Positions 27,970 to 38,099 of a stretch of 40,987 nucleotides of DNA are shown here, in pieces. The DNA is from Nemertoderma westbladi (taxonomy: Eukaryota; Xenacoelomorpha; Nemertodermatida; Nemertodermatidae), in contig JAUCBJ010008059.1 of NCBI GenBank assembly GCA_032718475.1, forward strand, positions 1-40,987. Reading direction: 5' to 3'. Within the stretch, counting starts at the first letter, position 1. Each line of letters opens with the position of its first letter. A program made the position numbers and the translations under genes. The notes under the pieces are model-generated. The model ran no database searches, was not told the DNA's origin, and saw nothing but the letters and a program-made list of their open reading frames with translations.

Positions 27970-29049
27970 TCAAGTGTTGTCTACCATAGCAATGGGGGTA
28001 CCGTTCATGCCGATAGCGAACAGATTTCCGTTGCGAGACCAACCAATTCCTCTAGCCTTTATCTTTGAAAGTCGGGAGTAGCGTTCCTTGGTGAGAGACT
28101 CGCTAATAAACGTTGAGCTTCCTCGTAAACGAAAAGCATTGCTAATAACTTGTGTGCGCATATAATAACGAACAAACTTTACTATGACGGGGGACACCGA
28201 ACCTTTAGCGACGGAGTGAGCCGAATCAATATCGTGTCCCGGTAAGGGTTTAGATAACCGGTGACAACGATCGATCTCAATTTCCGATATGTTCAAACCC
28301 AATACGTCACGGAAGAAATTAAGTACTACCAAAGTAGTATCAATTTCATTTCGCTCGTTTCCCAGTCGTAGGCCATTAATTATTAAGCAATTTCGACGTG
28401 AATACTGCTCTAAATTATCTTGCCTCGTGGCAAGAATTTTTAGAGAGTGTTTGATGTTAAGAATAGAGTCAGCGATCACTGACAGATAGTGCGAAAGTTT
28501 CTCTAGTTCGAAGTTGACCAATTCTTTAATGTTCTTTGATAAGTTGTGCCGATCCTTGCTCGAAAGCAAAGGTCGAACTGTAACATCCGGAGAGTGTGCT
28601 AGTGCTACCGGTATTGATTCTGTTGGAAACCCCAGAAACACCTCCGTATTGTTCGAATTCGTTACACCTGACGATACACTTTCTAACTCTTTCGGATCAT
28701 TCTCCATCGTATTCGTATCGGAATTGAGTACGGCAGAATCGGCAAGCAAGGAATTGGTGCTGGTGGATTCGGGAGGCAGAACATCTGCCTGGGCCTGGGC
28801 GTTCAATCCATTACCATCCAAATACTTCGAGATTTTGTTATCAATCGTTTTATCGAGATTCGATTTGAGATGTTCCACTGAGGACTGGAAGGAAGAAATT
28901 CGATTGGTTTGTTCCGAAATGTGTTCTTCCAGGACAGCGAAAGAGTTAGCCGAAGGGGAACTGGTATCAGCATTTGACATATACGGGGAGTTATTAAAGG
29001 ACGAAGGGTTCGGTAATTTCCCATTCCTTTTGTTTCGGTTTCTTCCCAT
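27970..29049 (-). CDS. LINE ORF1 (nucleic-acid-binding protein)
   Basis: A 359-codon frame starts MGRNRNKRNGKLPNPSSFNN, a basic N-terminus. A serine-rich region with a coiled-coil-like stretch (~40-80) follows, then LEQYSRRNCLIINGLRLGNE at about 215-235, a hallmark of LINE ORF1 proteins just before an RRM-like fold. Next come VLGLNISEIEIDRCHRLSK and SPVIVKFVRYYMRTQVISNA. The protein would coat element RNA in the cytoplasm. After the stop a shifted frame (27969-27705) continues TLEKVKPMNSAQKATHF and a proline/serine-rich tail, so the original ORF1 was probably ~90 residues longer and a one-base change near 27975 ended it early. No functional significance is implied for the antisense frame at 28514-29167. 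Confidence 0.85.
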   Translation of the reverse strand: MGRNRNKRNGKLPNPSSFNNSPYMSNADTSSPSANSFAVLEEHISEQTNRISSFQSSVEHLKSNLDKTIDNKISKYLDGNGLNAQAQADVLPPESTSTNSLLADSAVLNSDTNTMENDPKELESVSSGVTNSNNTEVFLGFPTESIPVALAHSPDVTVRPLLSSKDRHNLSKNIKELVNFELEKLSHYLSVIADSILNIKHSLKILATRQDNLEQYSRRNCLIINGLRLGNERNEIDTTLVVLNFFRDVLGLNISEIEIDRCHRLSKPLPGHDIDSAHSVAKGSVSPVIVKFVRYYMRTQVISNAFRLRGSSTFISESLTKERYSRLSKIKARGIGWSRNGNLFAIGMNGTPIAMVDNT

Positions 29050-29160
29050 TGTTATTCGCGAGATTCGGTCGTTTACGGGAGAAATACAAGGGTTCTTGTC
29101 GCGACACGGAGAAAATTACATATACATATATAAAGTTGCTGTAGCTAGGCCTACTATTCT

Positions 29161-29399
29161 ACCATAAGTCCAAACTCTACTGACATTCAGACATTGCTAG
29201 GCGTACTGCAGTACAGATGTAAATGTTTCGAACAAGTTGTTCTGGTAGATTGATAGGTAGATTATATTATGTTAAGAACTATGTTATTTAATTTATTGAA
29301 ATATAAATGCACCGTTTTCTACTATACTAAGCTGGAACGAGCTGTTAAAAAAAAAAAAAAAGTAAATTTTCTTCGGCCACTAGGCCAGGGATTACGCAC
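29161..29399. other. Short non-coding gap
   Basis: AT-rich DNA with no feature beyond an A15 run at 29347-29361. Confidence 0.5.
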
Positions 29400-29550
29400 A
29401 AAGTCTAACGACTTATTTCCAGTGCGGTCCCCCCAGAACTTTACTCCCCAGCCTCCCGAAACGAAAACTGCCCTGGCCCATGTGAGGATCGAACCCACGA
29501 CCTTCAGGAGATGTGAATTCAATGCAACCGCACTACACCAAGGTGGAACG
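29400..29550 (-). mobile_element. tRNA-derived SINE-like repeat
   Basis: On the minus strand CTTGGTGTAGTGCGGTTGC is box A-like, and GTGGGTTCGATCCTCACATG contains a perfect box B, 40-odd bases downstream. A non-tRNA body (GGGAGGCTGGGGAGTAAAGT) follows. This is the structure of a tRNA-derived SINE promoted by RNA polymerase III. Only one copy of the body was found in the window, so its end is uncertain. Confidence 0.6.
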
Positions 29551-29679
29551 GTGGAAAAAAGCTTTATTAATGTATTTAATATGGTAATTTTATCCAATAA
29601 TAATTAATTGTATAGTAATTTACATAATTTATACAGATAGAAAAACAATAAAATAATAATTCAGAGGGGGGTCATTTCT

Positions 29680-30000
29680 CATGGATGGTGGCCTGGCCAA
29701 TTACCTTGGGGATCAAAGTTGAGCGCCGGATCGGCAATCAATGGGTTGTAGTTCGAGCCCCGCCAGGGCCCTCTCAGCCTTTCAACGCCTATGGTCGATA
29801 CAATGAGTACCAGTTGAATTACTGGAAGTAAAACTTGGGATAGGAATAGCGCCCACCCCGACCCTCAGGGAGCAGCTAACGGAAGTGGAGCCTTCGGGTC
29901 GCTTCCATTTCGGATCCTTCGACCGACTGTTTGCTTGCTTTTGCCATCTCAACTGGGAATTTAACTCCCCTGGGAGCTCATGTTGTCTTTCCTCTTCAGC
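29680..30000 (+). mobile_element. Second tRNA-derived SINE-like repeat
   Basis: GGTGGCCTGGCCAATTACCT starts a tRNA-like head with GTAGTTCGAGCCCC as box B. A GC-richer body follows, with AAACTTGGGATAGGAATAGC and CGGATCCTTCGACCGACTG. It differs from the 29400 repeat, is on the opposite strand, and lies only 130 bases away. The 3' boundary is a guess. Confidence 0.5.
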
Positions 30001-30106
30001 TCTAGATCTGTAAGTTTGCCCCTATATAGAAGAGCAAGTGTGAAATTATGAGGTTATCTTTAATTGAGGGAATATTTTATGTCAATGTTGCCCAAAATCA
30101 AACTTA

Positions 30107-30112
30107 TTTATT
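30107..30112 (-). terminator. Polyadenylation signal of the GPCR gene
   Basis: AATAAA on the minus strand lies 21 bases after the TGA of the receptor gene. Confidence 0.6.
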
Positions 30113-30132
30113 ATGTAATCAAAACTATAAAT

Positions 30133-31208
30133 TCATTTCTTGGAGAAAGCTTTAATTACAGACGCCCTAAAACCTCGACTGAACGAAATATAAATATACA
30201 AGTTCGCTACCTGGTTGAGGCTATGCAGCCAAAATACAATCTTCCAAGCGATGTATATAAATGAACCCGGCTCCAGAGAATCATAAATATTCATTCCATA
30301 ATTAATATATATATGATAAATTACACGGGGCGCTGTTATTATCATGGCGCATATATTAGTAGCGATAATCATTCGTGTTAGCTGATTGCGTCTTTCAAAA
30401 TTTCCTACAGATGTTTTGGCTAAACTTTTCAATTTCATTATAGTTTTGATATTTAGAGGGCAAATAAAGCCGAATGGAAGGAAATAATCCATAGTAGATT
30501 GCCAAAGATGAATAATCCCCATTAATTCCCGGGAAATATTTTTATTATATCTGACTAATTCTGTTGTGTAAACACCGTCTACTGAGCGATAAAATCCAGG
30601 GTAAGATTGAGTTGGAAAATATTTCGGCCAAGAAACGCATAAAGTTACCGCAATTAAACCAATTATTATGAATTTGGTTTTCCTGAATAATTCTTTAGCT
30701 AACTGCGGGTAGAGAACGCAGATATACCGCTCTATAGTTAAATACATCAACAACCACACAGAAAAATTTGTATTCCAATAAAGTATCATTACTAATGGCC
30801 GTATATAAAGTCCTCTGTGAAATAAAGGTTCAGCTATAAAGTAGCTGTCAATCCCAAAACACCAAACCTGTAAAATCAGCAGAAGCGTGTCGCTTGTAGA
30901 CAGGGCTGCTATCAGGTACCTAGTGTGACTGTTTAGTATATTAGTTGTGGACATGGTGAATATTGTAACAAAATTCGACGGAATTCCGATACACAGAAGG
31001 GCAACTCCACAGATTCGCGTTAATTTTTCTTCCAGTGTTAAATTTAAGATGTCGGATAAAATATTGTTAATTATAACTGCGTCCGAGCATTCTGGTTGGT
31101 TGGAGGAATTTTTCGCGCATTCTGGAGGCGTCAATGTAATGGTATCTTTGTAGATAGTAATTATAAGTCCATCATCGGTGACACTTCCATTTGTAATCAA
31201 TCGGCCAT
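30133..31208 (-). CDS. Rhodopsin-class GPCR (neuropeptide-receptor-like), exon 2
   Basis: With exon 1 (32625-32544) this gives a 385-residue receptor of the plasma membrane. Exon 2 opens at acceptor AACTTTTCAG|AT (phase 1). Spliced positions: an extracellular N-terminus with N-glycosylation sites NGS, NSS and NLT; TM1 ~93-113 (IGIPSNFVTIF, conserved N); TM2 ~125-142 (ALSTSDTLLL, conserved D); TM3 ~166-189, ending in ERY (187-189) in place of DRY; TM4 ~207-222 (with W); TM5 ~263-284 (DYFLPFGF); TM6 ~306-329 (ending TAPRVIYH, no CWxP); TM7 ~345-367 (LNQVANLYIY, for NPxxY). The TM7 form resembles FMRFamide/myosuppressin-type receptors of invertebrates. Cysteines expected at the top of TM3 and in extracellular loop 2 are absent. 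The ligand is unknown. An unspliced frame extending to 31344 runs into repeat sequence and is not the true start. Confidence 0.9.
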
Positions 31209-31656
31209 CTGAAAAGTTTAAAGTTATGAAATTAAGTTGTGGACAGTGGCGTAGCGAGGGGGGGGGGGGGCTGACGGGGGCCGGGCCACGCCCCCGGGCG
31301 CAGCTGCGAGGGGACGAAAAAACAAAGAGGAAGATTGTGGACATATTTTGTTATCAGCCGTCAGAATTTTGTATGGGAAAATTGGAGCACAATTTTTAAT
31401 CAGGAAGTAGGCCTACTGTATAAGTAATTTTTTCACATTTGAATGCCCCGGAAGTGGTGCATTTCCAACACAGGGCTCCTAAATGAAACTCAATTTAGGG
31501 GGAATCCAATACACAGGAAGCCGCGGTAGCCACAGATACACTAACTCAAAACTTCCTTAAATATGGTCCCATAGTAATAGCCAGTCACTAGCCAGGTTCC
31601 TTCTAGTGCAGGGGAGGGGGCGCTGAGCTGCAGGGTGTGCTTTGTGGACCCAGATA

Positions 31657-31690
<34 letters not shown>

Positions 31691-32543
31691 GGACGCAATA
31701 CAAATTCATCCATCTCCAGGGGAAATTGGACGCAAAAAACAGCTGTTTATTCTCAAAAATCAAACCCCCTAATTAGAATTTAACATTGAGGGGATATTAT
31801 TCGCCAAGATGGAATTTGCGTCCAGTTTCCCCCATGTCTCTGTGGACCATATTACCTTATCTTGTATTTTTCAATCCCTTTCTCTCGTACGTACTGTATC
31901 TGAGATTGAATTTCCCGCGAATCTGAGCATTTAATAAACGCGTTGTACTTTTTATCTCATTGGTTTATGTTTTGAAACACATTGTTACATGTAGTTAAGT
32001 TACTGTATGTTTCTTATTGTGCAGTTTATGTTATGTATATAACCTAATTATTATATTATTTTAGAACCAAATTTAATATTTTTTTTAAATAATTTTTGAA
32101 TTTTTATGGGGGGAATGGAGAATGGCAGAATGGAAATAATAACCCGCCATTCATCAGCTCTTTGTATGCACTGTATTTCAAGAATATAGTTACTTACTGA
32201 CTGACTGTAGAGTTTCTACGTTTACTGTATGTCACAAGTTTATCAATAAAAAAAGGAATTTCAATAAATTTAAAGTTTGAATGCAAAAATGCATTATTTA
32301 TTTATTAAATTTTGCGCCCCCTTAGCACTCTGGGGCATTGTCACCCCTCCCCCCCCTTCTTTGACCGCCCCTGTCACTCACACAAATTTAATTTAAGAAA
32401 TAAATTTGCCATTGTATTTTAATACTTAATTTTACACGGGTTAGGTAGAATTTAGCACAGAAAGTGCGAATATATACTGTTGGCAAAACCCCAGATGTGT
32501 AAAACACCAGAAAACATGGTTTTTCGAAATTACAAGAACAAAC
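31209..32543. other. Intron of the GPCR gene, repeat-rich
   Basis: Contents: CAGTGGCGTAGC followed by a 13-base G tract (31244-31270); a 31-base pure G tract (31657-31687), the longest in the window; three GGACGCAA/TTGCGTCC motifs (31689-31818); and a CCCCTCCCCCCCC run near 32344-32356 preceding ACCGCCCCTG. The ends CAGTGGCG and CGCCCCTG look like hAT termini, but no 8-bp target duplication was found. No further exon is seen. Confidence 0.5.
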
Positions 32544-32625
32544 CTGCAATAATTTCGGTTGATAGAATAATAAATGGCGCCAACATGAGGACAGAGTTTA
32601 CTTTCAAATATGTTGTTGAATCCAT
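32544..32625 (-). CDS. GPCR exon 1 (start codon and signal-peptide-like leader)
   Basis: ATG at 32625 opens 27 codons plus one base, ending ATTGCAG|GTTTGT. The leader MDSTTYLKVNSVLMLAPFII is hydrophobic in its second half, like a cleavable signal. The trailing G joins AT at the start of exon 2 to make GAT (Asp). The phases thus match exactly, and the spliced reading is ...IIA-D-GRLITNG. The intron is 1335 bp and filled with repeats. I chose this start because exon 2 has no suitable methionine before TM1 and the upstream part of its frame is repeat-derived. Confidence 0.75.
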
Positions 32626-33535
32626 TTCTAAATATAGGCCTATCTATATAACATCAAAGTAAAATTACTATAAATATATTGATAATAAGTGGAATTACGA
32701 TACCTTTCGCTGTATGAGTTGCGTTCTTTTATCAATTCTAGTGTACAATTTCAGGTGTTGTAGCTGTGGTGCTACTTACAAAGTAAAGACCAAGAGATAC
32801 TTTAAGGTTCGCACTTTAAGGACCGCGTACATTGTTCTTATTTAAATAGTCACCCTTTGCTACCGGTCGTATCCCTATGATTCAATTAGGCCTAGCTGTT
32901 GTTTTACTGTAAGTGTCACTCGTAATGTGTTTATACCTGTATTCTTTCTTTGGTTCTTCAATGTGTAATTTTCCCTGATGATGCCCTACCGAGTACCGAG
33001 AGATCGAAACGTTGGTTTTTTGTTTAAAATAAAGTTCAGATTAGAGATACGAACGCAAGAGATCAGCATGCAAGTAGTTGTGCATAGAACAGGTGAGGAC
33101 TGTACAGTTCCAGGTGAGGACTGTACAGTTCCAGGTGATCGATGTCTTTGGTTGTGAAGGATATTAAAGTTTTCCGTGAATAGTAAAATTTCGTGATAGT
33201 CAGACGTGGTTTAACTAGGGCTGGATTAATGGGGGGGGGGGGGGGGTGGGGGTACCCCACACCCTTCCTTGGGTCAAAATCTAACATTTTTTTATTTAAT
33301 CTGATGCAGAATTTAATGATGATTCAATCACCATAACGAAAATCGCAACAATGACAGTTTTAGTACGGTGGTGTCTGGTGTGTGTGGAGTCTTAGTGCCA
33401 ATTACTAACCGATTTACATAATATACTCACAGATACAGACAGTAAGTTTTGAGAGTTTCAAACTCTAAAGGAAATTATCTCGGATACTTATCTGCCAGAA
33501 GTTCCATATTGATGAGGAGAAACAAATAAGAGTGG
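32626..33535. other. Upstream region of the GPCR gene and spacer
   Basis: No gene is visible. GTTATATAGATAG on the minus strand, about 15-30 bases above the ATG, is AT-rich but not a clear TATA box. A 21-bp unit (AGGTGAGGACTGTACAGTTC C) is duplicated at 33091-33132 and contains the palindrome GGACTGTACAGTTCC. A 16-base G tract lies at 33231-33246. Confidence 0.45.
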
Positions 33536-35398
33536 GGTGACGTGATCAGGTAGGGGTTTCTGTTCATGGAGAGTTGTGCGGGTTGCCATATAGATGAGGT
33601 AGGGGTTTCTGTTCATAGAGAGTTGTGCGGTTTGCCAGGCGTGATGAGGTAGCGGTTCCTGTTCATAGAGAGTTGTGCGGTTTGCCATATAGATGAGGTA
33701 GGGGTTTCTGTTCATAGAGAGTTGTGCGGCTTGCCAGGCGTGATGAGGTAGAGGTTTCTGTTCATATAGAGTTGTGCGGCTTGCAAGGCGTGATGAGGTA
33801 AGGGATTTCTTTTCATAGAGAGTTGTACGGCTTGCCAGGCGCGATGAGGTAGGGGTTTCTATTCATAGAGAGTTGTGTGGCTTGCCAGGCGTGATGAGGT
33901 AGAGGTTTCTGTTCATATAGAGTTGTGCGGCTTGCAAGGCGTGATGAGGTAAGGGATTTCTTTTCATAGAGAGTTGTACGGCTTGCCAGGCGCGATGAGG
34001 TAGGGGTTTCTATTCATAGAGAGTTGTGTGGCTTGCCAGGCGTGATTTGGTAGGGATTTCTGTTCATAAAGAGTGTGTGGCTTGCCAGGCGTGATGAGGT
34101 AGGGGATTTCTTTTCATAGAGAATTGTGCAGCTTGCCAGGCGTGATGAGGTAGGGGTTTCTGTTCATAAAGAGTTGTGCGGCTTGCCAGGCGTGATGAGG
34201 TAGCGGTTCCTGTTCATAGAGAGTTGTGCGGTTTGCCATATAGATGAGGTAGGGGTTTCTGTTCATAGAGAGTTGTGCGGCTTGCCAGGCGTGATGAGGT
34301 AGCGGTTCCTGTTCATAGAGAGTTGTGCGGTTTGCCATATAGATGAGGTAGGGGTTTCTGTTCATAGAGAGTTGTGCGGCTTGCCAGGCGTGATGAGGTA
34401 GCGGTTCCTGTTCATAGAGAGTTGTGCAGCTTGCCAGGCGTGATGAGGTAGGGGTTTCTGTTCATAAAGTGTTGTATGGCTTGCCAGGCGTGATGAGGTA
34501 GGGGTTTCTGTTCATAAAGAGTTGTATGGCTTCCCAGGCGTGATGAGGTAGGGGTTTCTGTTCATAAAGAGTTGTATGGCTTGCCAGGCATGATGAGGTA
34601 GGGGTTTCTGTTCATAAAAAGTTGTATGGCTTGCCATATAGATGAGGTTGGGGTTTCTGTTCATAGAGAGTTGTGCGGCTTGCCAGGCGTGATGAGGTAG
34701 GGGTTTTTGTTCATAGCGAGTTGTGCGGCTTGCCAGGCGTGATGAGGTAGGGGATTTCTTTTCATAGAGAGTTGGATGGCTTGCCAGGCGTGATGAGGTA
34801 GGGGATTTCTTTTCATAGAAAGTTGTGTGGCTTGCCAGGCGTGATGACTGATGACGTAGGGGTTTTTGTTCATAGAAAGTTGTGCGGCTTGCCAGGTGTG
34901 ATGAGGTAGAGGTTTCTGTTCATAGAGAGTTGTGTGGCTTGCCATATAGATGAGGTAGGCATTCCTGTTCATAGAGAGGTGTGCGGTTTGCCAGACGTGA
35001 TGAGGTGGGGAATTTCTTTTCATAGAGAGTTGTGCGGCTTGCCAGGTGTGATGAGGTAGGGGTTTTTGTTCATAGAGAGTTGTACGGCTGGCCAGGCATG
35101 ATGAGGTAGAGGATTTCTTTTCATAGAGAGTTGTGCGGCTTGCTAGGCGTGATGAGGTAGGGGATTTCTTTTCATAGAGAGTTGTGCGGCTTGCCAGGCG
35201 TGATGAGGTAGGGGTTTTTGTTCATAGAGAGTTGTGCGGCTTGCCAGGTGTGATGAGGTGGGGGATTTCTTTTCATAAAGAGGTGTGCAGCTTGCCAGGC
35301 GTGATGAGGTAGGGGTTTTTGTTCATAGAGAGTTGTGCCGCTTGCCAGGCGTGATGAGGTAGGGGTTTCTGTTCATAGAAAGTTGTGCAGCTTGCCAT
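33536..35398 (+). repeat. Minisatellite, about 37 units of ~50 bp
   Basis: The unit is GATGAGGTAGGGGTTTCTGT, TCATAGAGAGTTGTGCGGCT, TGCCAGGCGT. Common variants replace GGTTTCTG by GGATTTCTTT, TTTTTG or GCGGTTCCTG, and the joint CCAGGCGT by CCATATA. Higher-order duplication is visible: the block at about 33745-33900 is repeated almost exactly at 33895-34050. Frames through it encode repeated NRNPYLIYMA-like peptides in changing registers and are not genes. The repeats are contiguous without unique spacers, so it is not a CRISPR array. Confidence 0.97.
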
Positions 35399-36054
35399 AT
35401 AAAGTCGTACTGCAAATTGATCATACATGCATCATTGCGGATAGTAGAAGGATAGGTGATTCAGTTGTTGATGTGGCGATAGTTATAAGGTATTAAGTGC
35501 GGAAAGACGAAAATTGGTTATAAGTAGGCAATAAGCAATGCATCAAACTTGGCTGCTTCGGAAAACTGAGTTTAATGACAAAAAGTCCCACAGGCCTACT
35601 TAAGCATTCAGTGATATGTTTGGACCATAAAATAATTTGTTGACCACCAGGAACGAAGTCGCAAGCCCCCATGCAGACAACGTTATCACATCGTAAAGGA
35701 CCATTTTTCTTGCTGCTTGTATTGGAAAGACGCAGGTTCCTAATGATAACTCTGGTCGAGATGACGCGGTGTGCCAATATTATGCGTCACTTTATCAGAA
35801 TCAGATTCAAAGCTATGGAAACAAATATAAATTCCGTCGCACTTACTGGAATTAATCTTGGGGCGAGCAGTCTAGAGTAAGTTTATTCTGATGTAAGTAA
35901 CAGTTTGTGGTGTGCTTGATAATGCTGATGCTCATCATGACACACTAGAAATGTACACCAAGTTTGCTACAGGGAAAATAGTAATGGTACCATGTTTATT
36001 TCCAAGTTTTTAATAGTAGAGTTAATGGTGCAAAGTGGTTATTCTGGTACATGG
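35399..36054. other. Spacer with possible short exons, unconfirmed
   Basis: A minus-strand frame of 34 codons from an ATG at 35704 (MVLYDVITLSAWGLATSFLV, stop at 35600) encodes a hydrophobic segment and is open upstream as well. It might be a leader or small membrane peptide, but there is no partner exon. An overlapping 94-codon frame (35777-35493) has no recognised domain. The rest is ordinary AT-rich DNA. Confidence 0.25.
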
Positions 36055-36180
36055 CCCCATCCCAAATTTTATTACAAATCGTAATGAGATTGCATGAAAT
36101 TTGAAACAGAGTTAGTTTCACCTCCCTCCTCCTTGCTGGGTGAGCCAGAATTTTTATTTTTGCTTTCGTTCTTTAGCTAC
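36055..36180 (-). repeat. Repeat R, distal part of copy R1 (split by a LINE)
   Basis: It is the reverse complement of 40459-40580. It shares TGAGATTGCATGAAATTTGAA, GGTGAGCCAGAATT and CTTTAGCTAC. It stops at CTTTAGCTAC, where the LINE begins; the rest of R1 resumes at 38100. Confidence 0.8.
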
Positions 36181-36212
36181 TAGGATCGGCATGCTGTATT
36201 GCAGCTGCATTT

Positions 36213-36752
36213 TTAAGAATGCTGTGCCGGCTTGTCAACAAAATTGCACCGCCACAACTCCCTATCACCCATGACATTTGCTAGATCATCCGCATCTTTA
36301 AGGCCAGTGTCCTTTAAGATGCGTCTCAAGAAAGTCATGGGCTGTCCACCATGCTTATTCAATCCATGAGGCTGCCAAAGTACAAGATTATGCACTTGCT
36401 GGTCCTCACGGCGAAAGCAATGTCCTGCAAAGCGGAGGCGATTTTGTTCTAGTGTCAAGCTTGGGGGAACCAATGAGACACCTCCAATGTTATATAGTGT
36501 CGGGTTGGAGATGTGTGCATTGTACTTGACACAATGAACCCGGCGTAGCATTCTTGTGAATGTGCCATCCAGAGATTTGGTGTCCTCAGCAGTTAGAGCC
36601 CAGCATGGACTCCCGTAGAGGAGTACTGGAACTACTGCTGCTCTAAATAATCGGACCTTAAGTTTCCGATTAATTCTCGGTGACTTCCAAATCCTGGAAA
36701 GCCTATTCAAGGCTGCCCATGCCTTTCCCTCCGGACTGACTTCCGGATCCAT
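36213..36752 (-). pseudogene. LINE ORF2 C-terminal part (copy c)
   Basis: The frame contains GKAWAALNRLSRIWKSPRIN, RLFRAAVVPVLLYGSPCWAL, and a C-terminal region with NRLRFAGHCFRREDQQV and GDRELWRCNFVDKPAQHS. It is shifted relative to the RT frame at about 36720-36750, so it is disabled. The RFAGHC...R stretch is the usual region following the thumb in this group. Confidence 0.8.
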
Positions 36753-37609
36753 GATCCCAGGTAACAGAAGTCGCCCACATGCTCAAGCATACCATCCTTT
36801 GAGCTTATGCTCATCCGATCAGAGACTTGCTGAGGACTTTCAAAGTTAACGGTCAGAATTTTGGTCTTTCTGGAGTTAATAAAAAGACCAACACTAGAAG
36901 CAGCATGTTCTAATGAGCTGAGGAGCCGTTGGGCTCCCTCTAATGATTCTGAGAGTACTCCTAAGTCATCAGCAAAGTCTAGATCAGTTAGGTACTTGGC
37001 AGGATTTCCTCTACTTCTGGAGCCAGTAGGTGGAGTTATCATCACCCCATCATCATTATGATGATCTAAGGACATGCGTAGAACATAGTCAACCACAATA
37101 ATGAACAAGAATGGTGCAAGTGTGTCTCCTTGGAGGACGCCCCATAACACTTCAAATGGTTCTGTGTCACCGTCAACAGTAGACACAAATGTTGTCGAAC
37201 CATCGTATACTGATCTGATTGCTGCAATAATTTCATCAGGAATCCCATATAATGAAAGTATGCTGAACATACGTGAGCGAGAGACTGAATCAAAGGCCTT
37301 GAAGAAGTCAACAAAGATAACAGCCAGATGCCTGTCTTTCTTTTTTGATAATTCTTCAATTATCCTTCTAAGTGCCAAAATGGGCTCCATGGTCCCACGA
37401 CCTTTACGGAACCCATTCTGATTTCCACGGAGCAGTCTCTCAATGGGATCCCTGATGCGATTTAATAGAATCCTATTGTATAGCTTTGCAGCAATCGAGA
37501 TCAATGAGATTCCCCGAAAAGAACCATAGAGTGTTAGGTTGCCCTTCTTGGGAACTGGCACCAACTTATTTGTTTTCATTTCTTGTGGGACTCTTGTTGT
37601 TCGGTACAT
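36707..37609 (-). pseudogene. LINE reverse transcriptase (copy c), palm and fingers
   Basis: A 300-codon frame with RT motifs in order: NKLVPVPKKGNLTLYGSFRG, NQNGFRKGRG, VIFVDFFKAFDSVSR (motif A), VLQGDTLAPFLFII (motif B) and DLDFADDLGVL (FADD at 212-215), with INSRKTKILTVNF and HVGDFCYLGSWI after it. The GVLQGDTLAPFLF form and the sparse C-terminus fit the RTE-like clade, unlike the element at 24 kb. The true frame upstream continues past 37609 to the C-run at 37667. Confidence 0.85.
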
Positions 37610-38099
37610 GTCTACTATGATGGGATAGATGAGCTTTAAACACTCAGGTATTTTAAAGACCTCAGGGGGGGAACACCATCTACTCCACTGGCACGATTGG
37701 TCTTAATGCTCTTTGCAGCAGCCTTCACTTCTGCAAAGGAGATATCGCCAATGGGAATATCTGGGAGTACAGACTCAGACACTTTTACTTCTATAAAGTT
37801 ATCAGGCAATACCCTGTCATTATTGAGGAGCTTTTCAAAGTGGGCTTTCCAACCATTGAGGCGATCGGCTGGTGATTCAGCCTTAACCTTGGTGGTTGGT
37901 TGGCTTTTCCGCCCAGTAAGCAGATTGATGGATTTCCATGCCTGGGATGATTGCCTGCTGTCGTCAGCATCATTGATGGCATCAACCTGTTGGTTTATTA
38001 GCTCCTGTAGATTAACAGAGTACTGCCTGTTCAGGGACCTAGATGCAGCCTTAACTGCATTCTTGGCCGCTGTAGTCTGTTTGAGTCGGGACTTACAAC

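Larger units (their letters stand above)
23704..29160 (-). mobile_element. Nearly full-length two-ORF LINE (CR1/L2/Crack-like, Jockey superfamily)
   Basis: On the minus strand are ORF1 (29049-27970, probably to 27705), a PHD-like zinc-finger remnant (about 27100-26950), an apurinic-type endonuclease (26621-25869) and a reverse transcriptase (25850-23781). The order and the PHD-type finger fit CR1/L2-group elements. Lesions are few: one frameshift near the end of ORF1, a broken finger, a shift at about 26620, and one in-frame TAA at 25869. It was therefore active fairly recently but is now dead or nearly so. Exact ends are not defined. The 3' side runs to about the poly(C) tract at 23703, and the 5' UTR to about 29160. 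Confidence 0.85.
36181..38099 (-). mobile_element. RTE-like LINE, 5'-truncated (copy c), inserted in repeat R
   Basis: On the minus strand the coding order is linker (TTAAKNAVKAASRSLNRQY, near 38080), pre-RT region, RT palm, and C-terminal domain ending NFVDKPAQHS at 36213. The endonuclease is missing. Frames shift at the C7 run at 37667-37673 (inside GVDGVPPEVFK) and again near 36720-36750. Flanks are both parts of repeat R in one orientation, lacking only ~45 bp of the R consensus at the junction, so the LINE clearly landed inside R. Copies a and b in this window belong to the same family. Confidence 0.85.

Noticed and set aside
28514-29167. 217-codon plus-strand frame
   Set aside because: It is antisense to LINE ORF1, whose minus-strand product has recognisable motifs.
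31209-31344. Upstream extension of the GPCR frame
   Set aside because: It reads through an AG acceptor into a G-rich repeat; the leader exon at 32625-32544 joins in exact phase and gives a signal-like start.
31244-32373. hAT-type element suggested by CAGTGGCG and CGCCCCTG ends
   Set aside because: The 8 bases outside the two ends do not match, and no other inverted sequence was seen.
33488-35023. Frames of repeated NRNPYLIYMA-type peptide; also a CRISPR-like pattern
   Set aside because: The array has contiguous ~50-bp units without unique spacers, and the register of the peptide changes with unit length.
35600-35704. Small membrane peptide beginning MVLYDVITL
   Set aside because: Only 34 codons with no partner exon or promoter signal; kept as a note in the region entry.
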